Shown here: piece after piece, positions 6,002 through 10,496 of the stretch
Layout of the letters: each line of letters opens with the position of its first letter
How positions within the stretch are numbered: the stretch's first letter is position 1
NCBI GenBank assembly: GCA_964385195.1
Contig: CAYLOC010000115.1
Location: 1-10,496 of the forward strand
Direction: 5' to 3'
From: CAYLOC01 sp964385195
GTDB lineage: Bacteria; Actinomycetota; Actinomycetes; Propionibacteriales; Nocardioidaceae
DNA: 10,496 bases
The notes under the pieces: model-generated
The model's input: the letters and a program-made list of their open reading frames with translations, nothing else
Database searches by the model: none
What the model was told of the DNA's origin: nothing
Program-made: the position numbers and the translations under genes

Positions 6002-6927
6002 CGCGCGGAGATCTTGTAGTCGCCGTGGATCCAGGCGGCCACCCGGTGCGCCAGTGCGGTCTCCCCGGTCCCGTCGGGATGACTGAGCATGCTCCATCCG
6101 TGTCCTGCTTTTCCGGCCAGTACGACGAGGTCCTTGGTTCTCGCCGGCACCGCGCGATAGATGCGGCGCATCTCCTGGACGCTGACGTACCGGTCGTGGT
6201 GGGCTACCGCAAACAGGGCGGGCACCTTGATCCGCCGAGCGGCGGGCAGAGACCGCAGGGTGCCCCAGCTGAGTTCCCCGGACAGGTCAACGACGGCGTC
6301 GACCCTGGTGCCGGCGCGACCGGCAGCCTTCAGCGCCATGGGACCGCCCAGGGAGGCGCCCACCAGAGTGACCCGTCGAGCGCCCCGCTTCAGCGCCCAG
6401 GTCACGGCGGACGCGATCTGGGCGGTGGTGTCGATCTTGGCGACCTTCGTGCACCTCGACTGGCCGTTGGTACACCGGTCGAACAGCACCGACCGCACGT
6501 GCTGGGTGCGAGCGAGCCACCCGGCGTACTGGTAGAAGCCACACAGGCCGAGGGGCGAGGACTCGTCGGAGAACACCACGACGTCCGTCCCCGAACCGAC
6601 GGTGACCGCCTCCAGCGCGTTTCCCCGTGTAGGTGTCAACCAGAACGTATGGACGTGCCGTGGGCCGCCGCCGCATTCCTCGGCGCGTGACGGCTGGCGT
6701 GGGGGCCGTGCCGGTGGTCGCCATCCGGACGCCGTCGGCCCCGTGACCGACGGTGTCGATGGCGACGGCGACGACGCTGCCCCCGGTTGGGCTGACTGGG
6801 TGGGCGGGGGCGCCACGCCCGCCTGGCCGGAACCCGTGGCACCGGCGCCGGCACACCCAGAGACGGCCAGGAGTACGAGCACGGCCACCAACCCCACGCG
6901 CCGGGTAACGTATGTCAATGTTGACAT
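5998..6927 (-). CDS. Secreted lipoprotein, alpha/beta hydrolase fold
   Basis: A 309-residue exported hydrolase. The N terminus has a charged start, a hydrophobic core VGLVAVLVLLAVSG and Cys25 in a lipobox (VSGC), so it is probably anchored outside the membrane. Residues about 26-80 are a Pro/Ser/Gly/Thr/Ala-rich linker. The catalytic domain follows, with LVGASLGGPMAL (nucleophile Ser192), VAHHDRYV (acid Asp245) and GKAGHGWSM (His276). Cysteines 85, 129, 152 and 159 could form disulfides, which suits an extracytoplasmic site. Start ATG 6927 gives a clean signal peptide; an in-frame extension to 7002 would enter the divergent padR-like gene. No Shine-Dalgarno is seen, and a -10 TAGACT lies 8 bases upstream, so leaderless expression is likely. 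The start codon lies inside a palindrome that PadR should bind. Substrate unknown; esterase, lipase or peptidase activity are all possible. Confidence 0.88.
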   Translation of the reverse strand: MSTLTYVTRRVGLVAVLVLLAVSGCAGAGATGSGQAGVAPPPTQSAQPGAASSPSPSTPSVTGPTASGWRPPARPPRQPSRAEECGGGPRHVHTFWLTPTRGNALEAVTVGSGTDVVVFSDESSPLGLCGFYQYAGWLARTQHVRSVLFDRCTNGQSRCTKVAKIDTTAQIASAVTWALKRGARRVTLVGASLGGPMALKAAGRAGTRVDAVVDLSGELSWGTLRSLPAARRIKVPALFAVAHHDRYVSVQEMRRIYRAVPARTKDLVVLAGKAGHGWSMLSHPDGTGETALAHRVAAWIHGDYKISAR

Positions 6928-6928
6928 A
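6911..6928. promoter_or_regulatory. Probable PadR operator (ATGT-N8-ACAT palindrome)
   Basis: TATGTCAA-TG-TTGACATA is a perfect 8+2+8 palindrome and contains the ATGT-N8-ACAT dyad recognised by PadR-family repressors. It covers the ATG of the lipoprotein gene and lies where the -35 of the PadR gene should be. Binding would be expected to block both genes. The site is read directly; binding is inferred. Confidence 0.75.
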
Positions 6929-6934
6929 GAAGCA

Positions 6935-6941
6935 TAGTCTA
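6935..6941. promoter_or_regulatory. Overlapping divergent -10 boxes of the PadR and lipoprotein genes
   Basis: The heptamer TAGTCTA supplies TAGTCT on the plus strand (6935-6940), 6 bases before the PadR ATG, and TAGACT on the minus strand (6941-6936), 8 bases before the lipoprotein ATG. Both spacings fit leaderless transcripts and neither gene has a Shine-Dalgarno. No -35 matching TTGACA is correctly spaced for either direction; the TTGACA at 6921-6926 is only 8 bases from the plus -10. Confidence 0.55.
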
Positions 6942-6946
6942 ACACC

Positions 6947-7522
6947 ATGACCTCGACACTGGGATACGCGATTCTGGGATTGCTCGCCCGCGAACCTCGC
7001 ACCGGATATGAAGTCTCCCGAGCCTTGGACCACCCGGTGGGCTACTTCTGGACAGCGCGGCACAGCCAGATCTATCCCGAGCTCGCCCGCCTCGAGACCT
7101 CGGGCATGGTCCGGCACCGCGTCGTCGCCGGGCCGGGCCCTCGGGCGAACAAGCGCTACTCCCTCACCGCCAAGGGTCGACGGGAGCTGCGATCCTGGGT
7201 CACCACTCCTCCGGCGCCTGAGCCGTCCCGGAGCGAGTTGCTACTGCGCGCCTACTCCATCTGGCTGGTCGACCCCGGTGCCGCGGCAACCATGATCCGC
7301 GGTGAGCGCGAGAAGCACGCCGCGCAACTAGCCGGCTACCTGAAGATGACCAAGTCCGTGGACGAACCATCCGTGGACAGCCCGCGGTTCGGAAACTACG
7401 CCACCCTTCGTGCCGGGATCGGCTACGAGCGCCACGTCCTCCGCTGGCTGGACTGGTTGCACGACCGGCTCTGCGAGGCGACACCCGAATCCCCTGCGGC
7501 ACCCGAGTCCGAGACGACCTGA
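6947..7522 (+). CDS. PadR family transcriptional regulator
   Basis: A 191-residue regulator. Residues 1-75 form the PadR winged helix: TLGYAILGLLAREPRTGYEVSRAL at the N terminus, then HSQIYPELARLETSGMV as recognition helix region and the wing around PRANKRYSLTAKG. The C-terminal half (about 90-175) is the helical Vir-type dimerisation domain. PadR proteins are usually repressors released by small molecules, classically phenolic acids. The gene is divergent from a lipoprotein hydrolase, with a matching operator between them, so autoregulation and control of the hydrolase are likely. Start ATG 6947 is chosen because the PadR motif starts within five residues and a -10 box is six bases upstream. 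The last 15 residues are Pro/Glu/Ser-rich and lack family similarity. The inducer is unknown. Confidence 0.93.
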   Translation: MTSTLGYAILGLLAREPRTGYEVSRALDHPVGYFWTARHSQIYPELARLETSGMVRHRVVAGPGPRANKRYSLTAKGRRELRSWVTTPPAPEPSRSELLLRAYSIWLVDPGAAATMIRGEREKHAAQLAGYLKMTKSVDEPSVDSPRFGNYATLRAGIGYERHVLRWLDWLHDRLCEATPESPAAPESETT

Positions 7523-7534
7523 CCGGATCAGGTC
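7516..7534. terminator. Bidirectional hairpin between convergent genes
   Basis: GACCTGA (7516-7522) and TCAGGTC (7528-7534) form a perfect 7-bp stem with a 5-base loop. The arms contain the TGA stops of the PadR gene and of the convergent MaoC-like gene. A shared terminator for both is plausible given its symmetry and position; no U-tract is present and the stem is short. Confidence 0.45.
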
Positions 7535-7968
7535 CGGGTGCCGAACAACCCCGTGAACGTCATGCGCAGCACTTCGGCGTCGTCGCGCTTCGCGCGACCG
7601 GTGATCTCCACCAGGCCCATCCCCTCGCGGCTGGCCGACCGGCGTGCCGAACGCACCTCCAGGTCGAACGCGAGCCGGTCTCCGGGGAAGACCGGCGCCT
7701 CCCAGGCCAGCTCCGAGCCGCCGGGTGAGCCGAGGGAGGTGGAGTCGGCGAGGACGGCGTCGACGTACGCCCGCATCCACAGGGCGCAGGTGTACCACCC
7801 CGACGCACACAATCCCCCGAAGATCGACGCCCTGCCCGCCTCGTCGTCGGTGTGGAACGGCTGCGGGTCGAACCGCCGGTTGAACGCGAGCATGTCCGCA
7901 CGGTCGATGGTGGTGTCCCCGAGATCGAGGTGCAACCCCGGGGTGAGGTCCTCGTATGCGTAGTGCAT
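7528..7968 (-). CDS. MaoC-like (hotdog fold) dehydratase
   Basis: A 146-residue single hotdog-domain protein of the MaoC/(R)-enoyl-CoA hydratase family. The hydratase motif appears as FNRRFDPQPFHTDDEAG followed by FGGLCASGWYT: Asp34 and His39 sit at the catalytic Asp/His positions, with Ser57-Gly58 after them. Such proteins hydrate trans-2-enoyl-CoA or are used in polyketide, fatty-acid or mycolate-like metabolism; the substrate is not evident. The ATG at 7968 gives the conserved N-terminal ED(L)TPG segment. The gene lies 21 bases downstream of the HIT-family gene on the same strand and is probably co-transcribed with it. It converges with the PadR gene with five bases between the stop codons. 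I see only a weak ribosome site (GAGG) before it. Confidence 0.88.
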   Translation of the reverse strand: MHYAYEDLTPGLHLDLGDTTIDRADMLAFNRRFDPQPFHTDDEAGRASIFGGLCASGWYTCALWMRAYVDAVLADSTSLGSPGGSELAWEAPVFPGDRLAFDLEVRSARRSASREGMGLVEITGRAKRDDAEVLRMTFTGLFGTRT

Positions 7969-7989
7969 GGCGTCATTCTGCCTCTGCCC

Positions 7990-8490
7990 TCACACCCGGC
8001 TGAGGCGGTCCAACTCGGCGGTGATCTCACGGCGCCACTCGTCATGTTGAGGACCGAGGACGGTCTCCGGGCGGGGATCGTGCCAGCTGTCCAGCGGGTG
8101 CAGCGCCACCGGGCGCCACACCAGCTCCGGCCCCTCCCAGGCATACCGCGGCCACACGTGGGCGTGCAGGAACGGGTCATGGTTGCCCTGGATCTCCAGG
8201 TTCACGCGCCGGAAGGCGGGGTCCCGACGGCGGCACACGGTCTGCACCGCCTCGCCGAGACGCTCCATATCCGCGAGGAAGGTCAGCCGTCGCGGTCGCG
8301 GCAGGTCGGTCAGCCGATCGACTCCAGGGGTGTCGGTGAGGAGCACACAGTACCCGGGCAGGAACTGGATGTCCCCGATCACCGCGAAACCGGCGTCCAT
8401 CCGGCGCAGGACCGTGGGGTTCTCCCCGCGCAGCGCCGATCCGATCCGGTCGGCCTTCCACGCTTCCGCTGCTGCCGCCGAGTCACTCAC
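7990..8490 (-). CDS. HIT (histidine triad) family protein, probable nucleotide hydrolase
   Basis: A 166-residue HIT-superfamily protein. The signature FLHAHVWPRY (107-116) aligns with the Fhit-type HVHVHVLPR. The middle histidine, the nucleophile in characterised members, is His109 and the last is His111, but the first is Phe107. Upstream, FLPGYCVLLTDTPG (43-56) matches the family's beta-hairpin. Members hydrolyse dinucleoside polyphosphates or nucleoside phosphoramidates; the exact substrate is open, and loss of the first His may be a subgroup trait. The start is GTG 8490 with GGAGGGG at 8503-8497 (spacing 6). The start codon and ribosome site region carry a small 5-bp hairpin (8484-8496). 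It leads the likely operon with the MaoC-like gene. Its promoter should lie close to the assembly gap. Confidence 0.87.
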   Translation of the reverse strand: MSDSAAAAEAWKADRIGSALRGENPTVLRRMDAGFAVIGDIQFLPGYCVLLTDTPGVDRLTDLPRPRRLTFLADMERLGEAVQTVCRRRDPAFRRVNLEIQGNHDPFLHAHVWPRYAWEGPELVWRPVALHPLDSWHDPRPETVLGPQHDEWRREITAELDRLSRV

Positions 8491-8534
8491 CGAGTGCCCC
8501 TCCGCCGTACGTCGTCCCCGGTCGCCATCGCTCC

Positions 8535-8684
8535 ACTGTAGGAGTATCGCCGGGAGCTANNNNNNNNNNNNNNNNNNNNNNNNNNNNNNNNNNNNNNNNN
8601 NNNNNNNNNNNNNNNNNNNNNNNNNNNNNNNNNNNNNNNNNNNNNNNNNNNNNNNNNNNACTGTAGGAGTATCGCCGGGAGCTA
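8535..8684 (+). repeat. 25-bp perfect direct repeat flanking the N gap
   Basis: The last 25 bases before the gap (8535-8559) are identical to the first 25 after it (8660-8684); they begin ACTGTAGGAG and end GGGAGCTA. Both copies abut the Ns exactly. This is what is expected of two contig ends that overlap and were joined with a placeholder. Confidence 0.9.
8560..8659. other. Assembly gap of exactly 100 N
   Basis: One hundred unknown bases, a conventional placeholder length for a scaffold gap of unknown size. The true spacing between the HIT gene and pckA is therefore not known. Confidence 0.98.
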
Positions 8685-8713
8685 CGCTGGGAGTGACGCC
8701 GGGAGTGACGCCG
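8666..8713 (+). repeat. Four-unit 12-bp tandem repeat
   Basis: Units GGAGTATCGCCG, GGAGCTACGCTG, GGAGTGACGCCG and GGAGTGACGCCG follow each other without spacing. The last two are identical and the first two diverge. The first unit and seven bases of the second are also present on the left side of the gap (8541-8559). A tandem array explains why assembly broke here. Confidence 0.85.
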
Positions 8714-8775
8714 CCCCCGACGGCGGAGCGGGCATGACAGACAACCCGGACGTCCACGCACTGAGACGTATGGTC

Positions 8776-8781
8776 TATTCT
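8776..8781 (+). promoter_or_regulatory. Candidate -10 box upstream of pckA
   Basis: TATTCT fits TANNNT well and lies 99 bases before the GTG at 8880. The sequence 17 bases upstream (TCCACG) is a poor -35. It is the best -10 in the leader. Confidence 0.35.
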
Positions 8782-8879
8782 CGGGCTCACAGTCGAAGGA
8801 CCCGCCGTTCCGCGGCGCGACCTGCCTGGCAGCGTCGTACGGTCTCGGGTCATGGCGCAGCAGCGAAAGGACCCTGACA

Positions 8880-10430
8880 GTGGCGATCAAGCTCCCCGCG
8901 TGCAAGTCACTCGTCTCCAACCCCACGCAGGAACAGCTCCGGCAGTGGGTCAGCGAGATGCCCAACTCACAACTCACCGAGTTCGACAACTACAACGTCA
9001 AGGCGCGGGTAACCTCCCGGTCGGCCGGTTCCAGCTTCGTCGTGACCGACGACCCGGCCAGTACCCAGAAGAAGCCGATGAGCCACGCGGAGTACCGGCG
9101 AGCCGTCGAGGTCCAGGAGGCCTACCTGCGCGACGCGGACATGGTGGTCGTCGAGGGGTACATCGGCCCGGAGAACTCGCCGATGCGGCGCGCCGCCCGC
9201 GTCTTCATCGAGCGCACCAACTCCAACATCCCCGCGATGCAGCAGCAGCTGTACTACCCGAAGGACGCCGACTGGCGCGAGGAAGACGCCCTGACCATCA
9301 TCTACACCCCCGGCTGTGAGCCACCGGAGGGCTCACCGAACAACAAGCTGGTCACGATCGACCTGGAGAACGAAGTCACGCGCGTGTTCAACATCGACTA
9401 CTTCGGTGAGTCCAAGATGGGCGGCCTCCGGATGTGGATGGAATGGGTGTACCAGCAGGGCGCACTCGCGATGCACTCCGGGGCGAAGGTGATTCCGACG
9501 CCGAACGGCCCGGACCGCGTGGCCCTGATCGTCGGGCTCTCCGGCACCGGCAAGACCACCACCACATTCACCCGGCAGAACGACTCGCTGCCCGTCCAGG
9601 ACGACATCGTGGCGCTGGTCAAGGGCGGCGACGTCTACGCGACCGAGAACGGCTGCTTCGCCAAGACCATCGGGCTCGACCCCAAGGATGAGCCCACGAT
9701 CCACGGTGCGCTGACCCGCCCGCAGGGGTGGCTGGAGAACGTCGCCGTCGACGACCACGGGCGCGTCGACTTCTTCGACGACACCCACACCGCCAACGGT
9801 CGTGGCACGTTCCCGCTGTCGGAGATCCCGCACTTCGACCCTCGTAAGCTCGGCAAGGCTGACTTCCTGCTGATCCTCGGCCGCACCCAGACCATCGTCC
9901 CGGCGGTGGCGAAGATGGCCAACCGGGAGCAGGCGATTGCCTACTACATGCTCGGGGAGACCACGGGTACGTCGGCGGGCGGCAAGGACGAGGAGGGCCG
10001 GTTCATGCGGGTTCCCGGCACCAACCCCTTCTTCATGGGTCACGACTTCGAGCAGGGCAACCGGCTCGGGGAGATGATCGACTCGATGGACTACGACTTC
10101 GGTGTCTACGTGCTGAACACGGGTCGCATCGGCGGCGGGGAGGACAACCCGCAGTCGAAGAAGGTCACGATCCCGCACACGTCGGCCATCGTGAAGGCGA
10201 TCGCCGAGGACACGATCGAGTGGGAGCGCGACCCCGACTTCGGCTTCTTCGTCGCTGCGTCCGTGCCCGGCTTCGACGACCCGGAGCTCCTCCAGCCACG
10301 CAAGATGTATGAGCGTCTCGGCAAGACCGACGAGTACGCCGAGGCGGTGGCCAAGCTCAAGGCCGACCGCAAGGACTACATGGCCACCCACGAGGGCCTC
10401 ACCCCCGGTGTAGTGGAGTCCCTCGGCTGA
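8880..10430 (+). CDS. pckA: Phosphoenolpyruvate carboxykinase, ATP-type, divergent
   Basis: A 516-residue cytoplasmic enzyme that would convert oxaloacetate and ATP to PEP, CO2 and ADP, the entry step of gluconeogenesis. The ATP-type P-loop GLSGTGKTTT lies at 219-228 with Lys225, followed by DD241-242 and ENGCFAKTIGLDP at 256-268, matching the EGGCYAKTI region of E. coli PckA. Other matched positions, aligned by eye, are Arg47 (TSRS, for Arg65), Tyr174, His199 (for metal ligand His232) and Arg308 (for Arg333). The position of metal ligand Lys213 appears to be Met180, next to Lys179. The start is GTG 8880 with AAAGGA at 8866-8871; the nearby ATG at 8852 is out of frame. Many actinobacteria use the unrelated GTP-type enzyme, so this type is notable. 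A large hairpin follows the stop. Function is likely but nucleotide preference rests on motif type only. Confidence 0.87.
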   Translation: MAIKLPACKSLVSNPTQEQLRQWVSEMPNSQLTEFDNYNVKARVTSRSAGSSFVVTDDPASTQKKPMSHAEYRRAVEVQEAYLRDADMVVVEGYIGPENSPMRRAARVFIERTNSNIPAMQQQLYYPKDADWREEDALTIIYTPGCEPPEGSPNNKLVTIDLENEVTRVFNIDYFGESKMGGLRMWMEWVYQQGALAMHSGAKVIPTPNGPDRVALIVGLSGTGKTTTTFTRQNDSLPVQDDIVALVKGGDVYATENGCFAKTIGLDPKDEPTIHGALTRPQGWLENVAVDDHGRVDFFDDTHTANGRGTFPLSEIPHFDPRKLGKADFLLILGRTQTIVPAVAKMANREQAIAYYMLGETTGTSAGGKDEEGRFMRVPGTNPFFMGHDFEQGNRLGEMIDSMDYDFGVYVLNTGRIGGGEDNPQSKKVTIPHTSAIVKAIAEDTIEWERDPDFGFFVAASVPGFDDPELLQPRKMYERLGKTDEYAEAVAKLKADRKDYMATHEGLTPGVVESLG

Positions 10431-10439
10431 TCAACCCCC

Positions 10440-10493
10440 CGATTCGTCCGATTCCGGTCCGAGGGGAGCACCTCGGGCCAGTCGGACGAATCG
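10440..10493 (+). terminator. Large compound hairpin after pckA
   Basis: The outer stem CGATTCGTCCGA (10440-10451) pairs perfectly with TCGGACGAATCG (10482-10493). Inside, GGTCCGAGG (10456-10464) pairs with CCTCGGGCC (10471-10479) through nine pairs including one G-U, with loop GGAGCA. It starts 10 bases after the stop codon. No U-tract follows within the window. Its outer stem matches the hairpin after the acyl-CoA dehydrogenase. Confidence 0.7.
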
Positions 10494-10496
10494 AAG

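Larger units (their letters stand above)
8491..8879. other. Gene-poor region with assembly gap, repeats and pckA leader
   Basis: No convincing gene lies in these 389 bases. They hold the ribosome site of the HIT gene, a 100-N gap, copies of a 25-bp sequence on both gap edges, a 12-bp tandem repeat and the probable pckA promoter. Open frames crossing the gap contain unknown residues and low-complexity GVTP-type repeats and are not supported. The pckA leader also has a 5-bp hairpin CGCCG-TTCCG-CGGCG at 8803-8817. Confidence 0.7.

Noticed and set aside
6921..6940. TTGACA with TAGTCT as a -35/-10 pair for the PadR gene
   Set aside because: The spacer is only 8 bases, too short for sigma-70; TTGACA here is explained as half of the operator palindrome.
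6928..7002. N-terminal extension of the lipoprotein
   Set aside because: It overlaps the divergent PadR gene and would place the signal peptide internally.
8483..8989. Reading frames crossing the N gap on both strands
   Set aside because: They include 34 unknown residues from the placeholder gap and low-complexity repeat translation, and the real gap size is unknown.
8852..9319. Alternative open frame starting at ATG 8852
   Set aside because: It is out of frame with the PEP carboxykinase motifs and is an overlapping shadow.
1..10496. A phage defence, toxin-antitoxin, CRISPR, transposon or RNA gene
   Set aside because: I looked for transposase motifs, terminal repeats, regularly spaced repeats, tRNA-like folds and small paired toxin genes and found none that could be supported.

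Overview
The window is high-GC DNA. Its codons end mostly in G or C, start codons are often GTG, and several genes look leaderless. Together with the gene families present (salicylyl-CoA 5-hydroxylase-type bifunctional flavoenzyme, PadR regulator, LysE exporter, lipobox hydrolase) this points to an actinobacterium. Genus cannot be fixed from the sequence; a Propionibacteriales-like organism is only a guess. No phage, transposon, CRISPR or RNA gene is visible.

Layout. (1) 1-2234, minus: a two-domain flavoprotein (FAD monooxygenase plus Old Yellow Enzyme-like reductase) of the salicylyl-CoA 5-hydroxylase / 2-aminobenzoyl-CoA monooxygenase-reductase type, cut by the left edge. (2) 2386-4390, plus: a crotonase-fold protein and an acyl-CoA dehydrogenase, one base apart and divergent from the flavoprotein. 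The pair of promoters between them has overlapping -10 boxes and a long inverted repeat. This reads as an aerobic CoA-thioester aromatic degradation locus (anthranilate- or salicylate-like) followed by beta-oxidation-type steps. (3) 4378-4469: a stack of three hairpins, probably a terminator. (4) 4548-5237: a small alpha/beta hydrolase. (5) 5366-6001: a LysE/RhtB exporter, apparently leaderless, whose stop codon overlaps that of a convergent gene. (6) 5998-6927, minus: a secreted lipoprotein alpha/beta hydrolase, divergent from a PadR regulator (6947-7522). An 18-bp palindrome fitting the PadR operator pattern ATGT-N8-ACAT covers the hydrolase start codon. (7) 7528-8490, minus: a HIT-family protein followed by a MaoC-like protein, likely one operon. 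(8) 8491-8879: about 390 bp without a gene, holding a 100-N assembly gap, a 12-bp tandem repeat and the probable pckA promoter. (9) 8880-10430, plus: a divergent ATP-type phosphoenolpyruvate carboxykinase, followed by a large hairpin whose outer stem nearly repeats the one after the acyl-CoA dehydrogenase.

How the parts fit. The flavoprotein would dearomatise or hydroxylate an aromatic acyl-CoA, and the crotonase and dehydrogenase would process the product. PEP carboxykinase would serve gluconeogenesis from such carbon sources, but it is 6 kb away and the link is only thematic. The PadR/lipoprotein pair looks like a self-contained regulated unit with unknown inducer. No clearly new multi-gene defence or mobile system is visible. 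The most interesting signals are regulatory: two divergent promoters with the same TANNNTA geometry, a PadR operator on a start codon, a large leader inverted repeat, a dispersed terminator-like hairpin, and an assembly gap that may not be a real gap.
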